Part shown: piece by piece, positions 35,882 to 47,350 of the stretch | Numbering within the stretch: position 1 is the stretch's first letter | Layout of the letters: every line of letters starts with the position of its first letter | NCBI GenBank assembly: GCA_039654915.1 | Contig: CM077594.1 | Location: 87,682,893 to 87,746,892, forward strand | Direction: 5' to 3' | DNA from: Aquilaria yunnanensis | Lineage: Eukaryota > Streptophyta > Magnoliopsida > Malvales > Thymelaeaceae | Length of the DNA stretch: 64,000 nucleotides | The notes under the pieces: model-generated | What the model saw: only the letters and a program-made list of their open reading frames with translations | Told to the model about the DNA's origin: nothing | Database searches by the model: none | Position numbers and translations under genes: made by a program

Positions 35882-36899
35882 ATACGTGATAAAAAAAAGT
35901 ATATGCCACATGAGAAAAAGCTAATTTTCCATAGACAAACAAAGCACATCAATGAAGTTCATTATCATTAAAATAGGGAATGTTGAATCAAGAAATTGAG
36001 CTGAAAGGAGCTAACTCTAAAAAGGTTTTAGAGCTTTAGAACTGCCCATGGAGTTGTTGGTTGTAACTATGCACTAAGTGGGAGGGTTAAAGATTAGTGC
36101 ACATTACCATTTCTTTGCTTCTCGTCATTGGTTCTTCTTGTTGTTTCTTGCATGTGTTGCTATTAGTTAGGGATAAATTTTGTTTTGATTCCTAAATAAG
36201 ATTTTATGATTCATTGTTGAAATATTTAAGATATTGTTGAGTTCTTTTAGGAAGTTTGGAAGTCTTTGTAATTTTCTTTGTTTATACTTTACACAAAATA
36301 TCAGTATATTGTCCAACGTTTTTATTATTCTCCTTAACAAGAATTTATTATTATTATTATTTGTTTCTTCATTTAACTAACAGTGTTAGAAATCAGCGTT
36401 AATTTTGAAAACTTGAAAACCTATTTAATTATACATATTACACTAAAAAAAGGTTAAAACCGGGAATCTCAATTCACCCGAAGACAATTGCATTAGGGAA
36501 GAGCTACTTTTAAGGAACTCCAATTTTAAGGAATTTGTTTTCACAACTAAAATTCCGAGTCGGACAAAAGGAATATGAATGCGAAACTGAAACTCGAATA
36601 AATGAAGTTGTTGGGAATTAATACGCACAAGGCATTGATCTTATCTTCTCCTTTCAATTAGTTTTGGCATCTCTGTGACCTGACCCTTTCACCCAAATGA
36701 AAGTCTAATTAATTCCATATCCTGTTGGGCATATAAAGAGGGGTTCGTGGGGATACCCTTAAAAGGAGGGGCCTCTTGACCCTTTGCTGTTGGGCTCCCT
36801 CGCCTGTATTTTCCCACTCAGCAGCATCTGACATGAAGAGAAAAGGACAGTTTATCCTCTTGTAGGACCAATTAGGCTCCCTATCACTACTTTTAGTTT
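35882..36899. other. Intergenic stretch
   Basis: AT-rich. No gene, RNA or element end recognised. Confidence 0.5.
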
Positions 36900-36908
36900 T
36901 TATTTTTA

Positions 36909-37365
36909 GGGAAAATTACAAAAATTCCCTATGATTTGGTCTAACCTACATTTTACCCCCACTATTTTAAAAAACATACCACTTTACCTCTCTTTGTTTT
37001 ATAGTCTCCGACAAAAACTTCTAAGACCCTAATTTAAACTATATGATAATAATGTTCCAGTAATTTCAAGTTTTTTGATATTTTTTTCACAGCCAACCGA
37101 TTTTTAAAAAATACTGATATGTAATTATATATGGAAAAATACATATATAAAAAGAAAAAATTGATAGTTTAAAATATCTATTAATTATAAAAAAAATACT
37201 AAAGAGATTGAAATTATTTGAAGATAATTATCGTATGGTTTAAATACATTTTTAAAAGTTGTTAGTAGGTAGTGTAAAAAAAGGGGGGTAAAGTGTAAGT
37301 TTCTCAAAATAGAGGGAATGAACTGTAGATTAAGGCATACCTAAAGGGGTAACTGTAAATTTACG
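36909..37365. mobile_element. Mutator-type MITE (457 bp), copy 1
   Basis: The ends GGGAAAATTAC and, inverted, CGTAAATTTAC open long diverged inverted repeats. These contain 'ctacattttacccccacta' on the left and 'ttacactttacccccc' on the right. A perfect 9-bp duplication ttattttta flanks it (36900-36908 and 37366-37374), the length typical of Mutator elements. Non-coding. Confidence 0.88.
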
Positions 37366-37434
37366 TTATTTTTATTTTTTCTAGTTTACTTTTGAAGCTG
37401 TTCTATTCAGCATTTTCAGATGCAATTACTCTTA

Positions 37435-37880
37435 GAGATAATTACAATTTACACTTCTGAGGTTTAGATAAAATTACACTTTATCCTATCCTGTTTAAAA
37501 ATATATACATTGCCTCCTGCTGATTTAATACAGTCTGAAAATAATTTCTAAAATCTTAATTTAAACATTACGGTAGCCATCTTCTAGTAACTTCAATCTG
37601 TTTAATTTTTTTTTACAATTAATGGATATTTTAAATTATCAATTTTTTTTCTATATTTCTTTTATTTTTTAAAATAGTATTTTTTAAATGTCAATTAATT
37701 ATAAAAAAAATACCATATATATTAAAATTGCTTAAACATGGCAACTATATAATCTAAATTAAAATTTCAGAAATTGTTGTTGGACTATATTAAAAAGGTA
37801 AAGGGTAAAGTGTATATTTTTAAATAGTAAGGGTAAAGTGTAATTTTACTAAACCTCAGGGAGAAAATTGTAATTAACCC
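37435..37880. mobile_element. Mutator-type MITE (~446 bp), copy 2
   Basis: The left end is GAGATAATTACAATTTACAC and the right, inverted, GGGTTAATTACAATTTTCTC. The arms run about 200 bp and share 'gaggtttag' and 'aaattacactttaccc'. The flanks ttactctta and ttatattta match at 6 of 9 bases. Its interior resembles copy 1 (36909-37365), including 'taattataaaaaaaatac', so the two are sister elements 70 bp apart. Confidence 0.78.
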
Positions 37881-37889
37881 TTATATTTA

Positions 37890-38342
37890 CCTACACAAAG
37901 TTTGGTAGAAATCTATACAATATGGTTCGGTTGATAGTTGAATTTTTTTTTAAAACTTTTATGTGATCAGCCAAACAATGCTCGATAAGATTTTACACAA
38001 TTTTATACAAATTTTTAGTACATTAAGTGAAATTGTTCAATTAAATAATTGTAATAAAGAAAGTCTACACACTCCTTAAATGAAACATGTTAGAAGTTGT
38101 GTACCAAATGAAAAATTTCTAAAAAAAATTGAGGGCCATCGAATATATGGATGGCCTTAAAATACTTCCGGGCCGGCACGGAGTTCGATGAAAATTCCAA
38201 ATGCCTCCCCCGGGTTGTCTCTCTTGTATTTTCACCCATACCTAGGATGGATCTATTGGTTCTGCTCCTGCGCCGGCCGTGAACCAAAGACTGAGATCTC
38301 CATGATCCATTGGTCATTGGACTGTGTTTTGGCCGTCCAAAA

Positions 38343-38377
<35 letters not shown>

Positions 38378-40660
38378 GACACACACATATACATATATGT
38401 ATATAGCGAGCAATTTGCATGAAAAAACTGACTTTTGCGTGGTTCAGAGAAATTAAACATGGGTAGAGTCCAATTCCATATGAGCGCATTAATGCAAATG
38501 TCTAAACCACATGCATCATTAATACCGTTTAATTACTAGCGACTCCTCATTTTTAACTGTTTATTCAAATTAATTTCTGTATATAAATCTTAAAGGAAAC
38601 CGTTTATGCATGCACTTCAATGTTTCTTTATTAAACTAGCTTTAATATCCGGTATTTCTCTCGAATCAAATTATAGAGAAAATATTGTTAAATTTAAAAT
38701 ATAAATTGCATAAATACTAAAAAAATTGTTTAAATACTTAGTATTGTCATGAGAACTAATAGTTAGGAATAATAAATAATATAATAAAAATTTTAAATGA
38801 AACAGTAGGTAAAAATGTTAAGGTAAAAATTTTATTCACCAATGCAATCACTTTACAGGAAAATTAAAGTAGCAATAATACATGTCCTTTCCTGGTATAT
38901 GCAATAGCTTAAATAAACACACATGATTATATAAGTTAATAATCACATGTTATGAGGTAAATTTGTAAGAAATCATATTTAAAATCAACACAATATTCTA
39001 CTAATATTGCTTATAAGTTTTATTTTTATATAGTTCATAGTAGTAATAAAATATGAATCAGATAAGAATTATAGAATGTCTAATTTAAGATAATTATATA
39101 AGACACTACAAAAACTTTAACAGTTAAAAATTTCTTGAGTATAATTTGTATGTTAGCATGTGTTGATACAAAATTTTATTTTTATTCACTTTTTACAAAA
39201 TTTTGGATTTAAGAATGAGAAGAATAAATTTGCAAGAAAATAATTATATTTATTATGGAGTGTTAGGCTACAAATTAAACATGAATGAGAAAAGTTTTTT
39301 AAAAAATAAGTATGAATATTTTAAATATTTGTTCTAATAACATAGTCTTAGCCCTTTAGCATAGCTGTCGTAAGGGGATATCAACTCCAGTTGGACTTTC
39401 TTAGATTACCAATTTTTCCTTGTGTGCCTCCAGGTTTTTGAGAACTGTACAAGTCATCCACATATTTTACAACAACTTATTTGAAAAAGGAAAAAATTAC
39501 ATCAAGATGATTAAATGCTAGGCTTGGCATAGGATAAATCAAATCTAAGACTTAGGACATAAATAAAATTGCTACCAATAGAAGTAAATAAAATAGCTAT
39601 ACTACCCTTACCCTCCTCTCCTCGAACTTGGTCACCCAAACTCGGCCTTACCCTCAAAGACTTAGGAAAGTTATGAATTTAACCAATTTTACTAAAGATG
39701 TAAGAAAAACAGATTTATTGTGAAGTATTAGGCTACTAAAATATGTATGAAAAAAATAAAAAAAAATAAAAGAATAAAAAGATGAGTATGAGTATTTTAG
39801 GTATTAATTTTAGTAACACAAAGAAAAATATTAATTATGAGTATTTTAAGCATGAGTATTTTAAGATAAGTATATGTATGTGAACATAAAAAATATTACT
39901 ATATCAAAGAAAAAGAATGAAGAAAAAAATATAGGCATGATACAAAAAAAGAGAACACAAAGAAAAAAAATTAAAGAAAAAACATCAGAGTATGATTAAA
40001 AAATTAAGACATATTAAGCATGAAGGAAAATATGACCATACAGGGAAAACACATAATCACCATCAATGAAATTACACAAATGAAAGAGAGGAGGAGAGAG
40101 AACTTACATTATTTTATGTTTTTTCTTCTATATGTACTCGTATATATGGAAAAATTTATAATAGGAATAACAAAAATTTAAGATGTAATAAAGGTAATAA
40201 TGTTAACACACTCTATAAGTATTTTACCTTTTTTCATATTACATAGTTGACCAAAAACCAACTTAAAAAAAAATATTGCCGGTATTAGTTTGATGCTTTG
40301 AATCAACAAAACAACACCATTTTAAAAAAATCATAAGAATTTTACATTGAATTCAAGCCTTGATAATTAAATAAAAAATAATACCCTTTACCATTGTGAA
40401 TAATAAAATTAGTTTTGGTAAGTGTTAAATTATTTTCTATATTTTTTTAAATAAATTAAGTGCTAATTGATGTTAATTTATTTTATTTTGGAAACAATTA
40501 ATGTTTACAGTTAAATTTATTTTAGAGAGTGATTCAAATTTACAATTGTTTGAAAAATTAACCATTTCCTTTTATGTTTTTGAAAAATAGGTGCTAATTG
40601 ATGTGATCATTTTATTTTTTTTAATAAAGTGTTTTCTAATGAAAAAATTCTTCCTATTAC
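37890..40660. other. AT-rich intergenic stretch
   Basis: No gene supported. A GC-richer patch lies at 38160-38340 and an (AT)n microsatellite at 38345-38374. Two related ~110-bp blocks near 39235-39345 and 39710-39825 share 'ttaggctac' and 'gagtatttta' motifs. Confidence 0.5.
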
Positions 40661-41334
40661 ATAAAAAATCTTACATATTAAATAATTATAATGGAGTAAC
40701 AGTGATATGAAGGTTTTATAATAAATATCAAAGGTTGTGGTAGTATTGCTAGAATTAGTGTTTCCTTATTAATTGCATTATATGCACAATTTCAGGATCT
40801 TGAAAAACTTTCCTTTTTCTTTTTTGTGTTAAGTTAACATGAAAATATAATGAGTGAAAATATGCTATAAAATCTATTATAAAATAATTAATGTGGAGAG
40901 TTCAGCAAGAAAAGTACAGGAATAATAAAAATTTTGTTCAAAAAAATATTAAGATAGATATTTTTTGTACCAAAACTATAAAATTTTGATATTAAGTAAA
41001 ACATCTTACATATTAAATGATTATAATAGAGTAATAGTGATATGAAGATTTTGGAATAAATATTAAAGGTTGCGGTAGTATTGCTGAAATTAGTGTTTCC
41101 TTATTAATTGCATTGTATGCACAATTTCAGAATCTTGGAAAACTTTCTGTTTTTTTTTTGGTTGCGTGAAGTTAACATGCAAATGTTATGAGAGAAAAAT
41201 ATTCCATAAAATCTATTCTAAAATAATTAATGTGTGAGAGATCAGCAAGAAAAGTAAAGGAATACTAAAAATTTTGTTCCCAAAAATATTAAGATGGATA
41301 TTTTTTGTACCAAAACTATAAATTTTGGTATTGA
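40661..41334. repeat. Tandem duplication, two ~335-bp units
   Basis: Units 40661-40993 and 40994-41334 are collinear over their whole length and close to 90% identical by eye. Shared blocks include 'ttagtgtttccttattaatt', 'aattaatgtg' and 'gatattttttgtaccaaaac'. Non-coding and AT-rich. Confidence 0.85.
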
Positions 41335-41697
41335 TTAGTAAAAAGAAAACATATGCAAGAAAAATACTTTTTATGGTGGCAACATAACCATTATATGTTT
41401 TATGGGTTCTACATAATTATGTTTATCCTAGGTTAAACTTACTAAATAGTATTAATTATAATAATAATAATTTATGTGTTTGACACCATAAAAACAACAC
41501 ATTTAGAAATGTAAAAAAATGAAAAAGTAACATATTATCAAATATAAACAAGAAATTAATATATACTATATAACATAGAGTTTTTATTATTTTTTTATTT
41601 TTTTTGTTTGTCTTTCATCAACTCATATCCATCTTTCAATCTCTCATCTTTGCATCTTCCATGACATAACTTCTATCTTTGTCCCGTAACATGAAAA

Positions 41698-44266
41698 GGC
41701 TTAAATGTCTATTGCTTCCTTAAACTATGGTGACTCGGACAATTTGCCCCCTGAACTATAAAGTGAATTAGTTCAAACCTTGAACTTTGGAAAATCGGTC
41801 ACTTTAGTCCATTGACTCAGTAATCTAACATCTGTGATAATGTCTGTTCATTGATAAAAAGGAAAAATTATGTAATAATCACACAAAATTATATTATCTT
41901 TTTTCCACCCTAAACTTTCATGCCCAACACCCAAACCACCTTCTTCAACACTTAATTCTGCTTATCAGGTGTTCAATTGCATCCCTCTATACTCATATCC
42001 ACTATCGCCATCATGGCCACCAGACCCCACCTATAGAGCTATTGAATCGACGGAGACAGTCAATAGATGTTAATTTTGTGGTTAAACATGTTGACTTTTT
42101 GTCAACTTTGACCACCATTTTCTACCTTACCACCTACAATTTTTCTGCTGATTCTTGCTTCATTCTTTCATTTTGTAGGTGAGAGAAGCGAACCATAGTA
42201 TCGGAATAGTAACGAGATGAGTGAAATGGAAAACAAGTATATGGAAGTCAAAGTAGGATTATAACTATGAGGCTTAGGCTCTAGAAGTGCCACCTAGGCA
42301 TTACTGTATAAATTGCCCCTGCTTGAAATTTCATGCTTTGAGGCTTAGGTAACAAGTATCCTAAGCCTAGAAGCCTAGGGGCTAGGACACCCTTTCCTAA
42401 AGCTTAGGTGCCCCTGTACCCGAAAAAAATAATCCCCCACTTCCATTTTGAACTTAAGCATGCTATTGGCTAAGGGATTTGATCTAAATGGGTAGGTGAA
42501 TAAAAGCGACATCTTTAAGGCTTAAAAAAAATCTGAAACCAAGCTTAGGAAGACATTCTTCATCTTCATCTTCTCATCTTATACTTAGGTTTTCCATAGT
42601 CACCATACCTTGCATTTTCATTTTTAAGGAGCACTTAGATTCTACTTGGAGAAGGCTTGGAGGAAGACTTGAAGGCTTGTAGAGGCATTAAGGAGTCAAG
42701 CATCTAGAGTTTCTTGAGTTCCTTCTTTCCTTCATTCTTCTTATATTAAAACATGAATTTTTTTTATGTATATTCATAGTTATGTTTCATTTAAGTATGG
42801 AGTAGTAGTCTTGACACTTTTTATAGTTGTAGCTACTTGGTTTGGTTAAGTTATTTGAATATATGGCTATGTGATGTTGGCTTTCTTTCTATTGTTTATT
42901 TCTTCCTTATCTTGTGCTTGTTGTATGTTATCTAATTGATGGCCACAATTAGTGCAACTTAAGATTACTTTTAAACTCTTGAAAAAAATTAAATGTAATT
43001 GGACCTAGCAGAAGAAATTAATGACAATGGGCTTGTTGGGAAATTAGTCTAAGTCATTAGCTGAAGGTAAAATGAGCGCTAATGCCTCTATCTAATCTTG
43101 TAAGTGGATGAGAATCTTTACTAAGCTTAAAATATAGACAGTTAATCCTTTCACTTAGGAAAGTAAGGATTAGATTAATTGACTTCACCAATAAGTAATG
43201 AAAACCAAATCACTAGCTTAAATTCATTAATTAACTAACTTAAGTAGTCAACCTATAGGAAGTGTGTTTTCATAATTTAATAAAAACCACAAATTTACAT
43301 TATATTCTTGCATTCTAGGTTAGTAGCATTCCACTTAGCTACATTTAGTTACTTGTTTGACTTGCTTACATTCTCATTTAACTTTAATTGTTTAGCTAAA
43401 GTTAACTTAAAGTAGTGGTACTTGGAAAGTAATTCAATTAATTCTCATGAGAATGATACTCTTTCTCACCCAACTACAACATCCACTGTATGTTTGCGGT
43501 TAGGGTTGGAAAATCACAACAATAGCCTCGTTCCCACCACCTCCGCCATCATTTGATCATATTATAGATGATGTTGGTCGTAGAGACGTTGACATAGATG
43601 ACGAAAATGATCTTGAGTAACTTGACTCTCATCTGCTTGAACCTCGCACTAATGATATTACGCTGAAGGTTGTAGGCGGGGCCGATGTAGTGTTGCTAGT
43701 CATTGATGAGGTAGAAGATGAGTTTGAGCTTGAGGATTGTGAAGTAGCTAGTGAGGATGCCATCGAGGTCGCCGGCAATTGCATGGGTGTGAAAGACGGC
43801 CACTTGCTTCAGCAACCATATCTTTCTGTAAAGTTAATGACGGTGAGGCAACCGTTTGATTGGTAGGGAAATAAGAACCATGGAAGGATATCGATGGTGG
43901 TAGAGAAAAAATAGCCCAAATTGAGCCATGGTGGAGCTGCAGGGTCCGTTGGAGGACGATTCCTTCACCTCCAAATGGCCTCGTAATTAGGCATGAAGGA
44001 AGAATGCACGGGTAAATGAGAGCAGAGATGGGGTGGAAGAGGGGCAACCGAGTGGGGAAGGGGCGTCTACGAAGAAGCCACTGTTGTTCGTCCATTAAAC
44101 TGCTCACACCGTCCATAGCATGTGTGGTCACGTGAAACTTTTTCTAAGTTAAGGTACTAAAGTAACCGATTTTCCAAAGTTTAGGGTTTGAACTGATCCA
44201 CTTTATAGTTTATGAGGCAAACTGTTCGAGTCATCATAATTCAGGGGAGCAATAGACATTTAGGCC
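41698..44266. mobile_element. Mutator-like element (2569 bp) with perfect 9-bp duplication
   Basis: Terminal inverted repeats of about 120 bp begin GGCTTAAATGTCTATTGC (left) and, inverted, GGCCTAAATGTCTATTGC (right). They stay similar through 'ctttggaaaatcggt'. The 9-bp flanks acatgaaaa (41689-41697 and 44267-44275) are identical. No MuDR transposase was seen, so it is non-autonomous. The interior is composite: gene-like GC-richer sequence at about 43500-44130 (a 127-aa minus-strand frame at 43748-44131 without known domain) and a separate 1.2-kb AT-rich block at 42250-43515. It may be a Pack-MULE-type element that captured DNA. Confidence 0.92.
42250..43515 (+). mobile_element. Possible nested solo LTR inside the Mutator-like element
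   Basis: The block differs in composition from the rest of the element. Its right part ('gagaatgatactctttctca', 'ccaactacaac', ending near 'aaaatcacaaca') resembles the U5 end of plant Ty3/gypsy LTRs. I could not find a convincing left end or target duplication, so the boundaries are approximate and the call tentative. Confidence 0.35.
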
Positions 44267-44683
44267 ACATGAAAATGTTGAAAAAAATCAATATTTTTTT
44301 AGAAAATATTTAGGTATAGAGATATAATTTAGTTAGAATTGCAATCTAAAAAATAAATGTCATAATTCAAATCTTGAACGTACAAAATGATAATTTTATA
44401 AGATTGAAATATATCACTACATAATAATATTGTGTTATCAAAATAGATTTCTAAAAGAAAATAGAGAGATAAAGACAAAAGGAAGAATAAATCCAAAATA
44501 TCAATAGCAAGTAATCATACATAATTCAAACCTTGGAAAATATGAATTTTGTAAGTGAAAAAAGAAAGAAAGATGACGTACATTTGTGTAGGTTTTGTAA
44601 GAATATGATGCATTGATATATACAGAGAAAAATGTGAAATGAAGGAAATCAATTTCCAAAATATATTAAGTATAATATGGCTA

Positions 44684-44812
44684 ATAAAATAAATAGAGTA
44701 TTTATTTGTGGAAGTTATATTCATTATCTTATATATATATATAAAATAAATAGAGTATTTATTTGTGGAAGTTATATTCATTATCTTATATATATATATA
44801 TATATATATATA
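44684..44812. repeat. Perfect 57-bp tandem duplication plus (TA)n
   Basis: Units 44684-44740 and 44741-44797 are identical ('ataaaataaatagagtattt' ...) and end in a TA run that extends to about 44812. Perfect identity means a recent event, probably replication slippage between TA tracts. Confidence 0.9.
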
Positions 44813-46983
44813 TTTAGAATTAATGCATAGTTAATTTTTCTTTTAAATATCTTTGGGAAAGTTCACAAGGACAAATAAAACAACAATAAAAAAATTTTCA
44901 AATTAGAAGTCAAATGTTTAATAAGGACTATTAATGCATGAATCATGGAAATTAAAAAAAAAAGTCAAAGGTTTAAGCAAACTTGAAGGAGAATAAACGT
45001 AATTTTTTAGGGCATGTGGAGATAAAATTACAACGTCAGCGTAAAAAATGATAGATGGCAATGCAAAAATAAAAAACACATCAGATAAAATTAAGAAAAA
45101 GATGGTTTCTACCATTGATATAATCCTACTTTATATAGTAATAATAGAGTACTATATATTTCGTTTTCCTTTGTATTTATACAGTAGTTCACACTATAAA
45201 TATAAATGCCACTGATATCAACACAATCGAAATAAGTAAAAAAAATATAGTATGTTAATGTTGATTCCTCCCTCCTTCAAAACTCAAAAACCCTATTTTC
45301 TGGATTGTTTAAAAAAAAAAAACTCAAAACTAGTATTGATAAATGACTGAAATACCTTCATCATTTGGCCAGTCTTGAACTGTATGGGGGTCTATATATA
45401 ACCAATGAAACAGGTAAGTATGAATTTAATCCTAGACTATATGGTCTCTTTCTCTTAACCGAGTGTTGAACCCATGAGTTAAATCCCGGTTGGCAAGGAC
45501 TTTAAATTAGGTGATTCACCACACAAAGAACCTCGTGCCACTTTAATTGTTTTTCTAACCGTGATTGTTAGATTAATTATCACCAGAGGCACTGATTCAA
45601 TGTGTAAAGTTTGGTAGCTAACAAAGAGGGGGAAAGTGGGGGAAGAAAATAAAGAGCAAAGCCGAAAAAATTATCGATGAAATAGAGGCGCATGGGGGAC
45701 CCCCAGCCGTTGAGGCTGGGTCAGACCCAAGCGTTTCAGTGGCATGTGGCAAGGTACATGTCGGCACACGGCCAAATTGAATGAGTGAATCAAGACAAAA
45801 AGATTATCAGCCCATTCTTATACTTGAGAGATTAAATAATGAGTTATTTAATATATTATTTTTAATATTATTAACTCTAATCTTAAAAAGTTTTTTTTTG
45901 AAAAAAATAAGTTTTTTTAAATTTTATTTTTTTAAAGTTTGGTCATAAAAAATTAATTACTTTCTAAATTTTTTTATTCAAGTGATCATTAGATATATCC
46001 TTGCAAGTTAATTTTCAAATGACTTTAGTTTTGAAAAATAAAATTGAAAATAATAAATTTCTGAATCAATGTCAATGAATAGCTAATACTATATAAATAT
46101 AATAACCCATCAATAACAAATTTTTTTTTCAATAATCTAATTAAATTTTTATGAATTATTTACTTAATCTGAAAAACTAATAAAAAATCCAATTACACTG
46201 TATAGAATTTATTCAATAATTTGTTATACCCATATAATATTAACTTTTAAATAATTTTGTTTTAGAATAACAATATATAAAAATACTTTAAATTAATTTA
46301 ACTAGATACGTTCCTCCAGCCATCACAAATTTAGCAGGAGGTTATTGGCTGCATGTATATGATATGACTGAGATGTGCTAAAACCGAGAGCTTGAAGGGA
46401 GCCTGTCAGCAGGTGATCGTTCGGGTCCAATCGATCTATGACTCAAGTTCCACGTGGCTGTCTGTTATTGGACGGATTGCACCAACTGTACCATGCTCCA
46501 TTCTGTTTTTAAACAATGCTAATGCATTGATTTCATCAAATTGGTTTTCTGTGGCTGTAAAAGGGGATTGAAGTTATCCAAATTACCACTTAGAACTAGA
46601 ACTAAACTCATCGAATTATATTCTGAACCAACTGAATTATATTTTTGTTTATTGGTTTCTTTATTTTTATTTTATTAATTTAGTTTCCTATTATTGAATT
46701 TAAGTATATGGTAAATAGAAAAAAAAAACAAGATAGTTATTCATAATTTTACATTCCATACTCAGGATACCCACAAAATACATCATGCCTAAATCGGAGA
46801 TAAATAACCACCCACATTTATAGGGTTAATAATAATGATAATGATAATACATTTTTTACATTCGATTTTTCAATTTCAAGTTTAGAAATCTGAAGCTAAT
46901 CCTATGGGCAAGTGGAATATGCTTCCTATTCCTTATGTCGATAGATATTTATATTCAAATATTACCATTTATAGTATAAAATA

Positions 46984-47350
46984 AGTGTGAACACATCAAA
47001 TTCTGTTTTTTCTCAAATTAAAAATATGTATAAATCAGATATCAGTTACATACAAACTTGATGTATAATAAAAGTAAAAGATATGTATAAATAATGTGTA
47101 ATATATATACAAATGAGATCATAAATATATTATGGGTTTAATATCCCATAAAAAAAGTGTAAACACGTCAAATCCCATTTCATGTGAAAATTGAAGATAT
47201 GTATAAATGAACAGCAGATATATATGATACTCTATGAAGTATGAAGCAGGTGATGAATATGTACAAAATATGTGGCACATATATATAAATGAGATTAGAG
47301 ATATGTGATAAATATGTAAGTGAATAAATGTTTACACATGAATAGTAATG
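46984..47350. repeat. Diverged tandem duplication, period about 172 bp
   Basis: Units beginning 'gtgtgaacacatcaaatt' (46985) and 'gtgtaaacacgtcaaatc' (47158) share 'agatatgtataaat' and 'atatatacaaatgagat'/'atatataaatgagat'. Non-coding. Confidence 0.65.

Noticed and set aside
38253..38489. Frames with runs of Tyr-Ile
   Set aside because: They are translations of the (AT)n microsatellite.
43748..44131. 127-aa minus-strand frame as a real protein
   Set aside because: It lies inside a Mutator-like element, has no recognisable domain and runs up to the terminal repeat. It was kept only as possible captured DNA.
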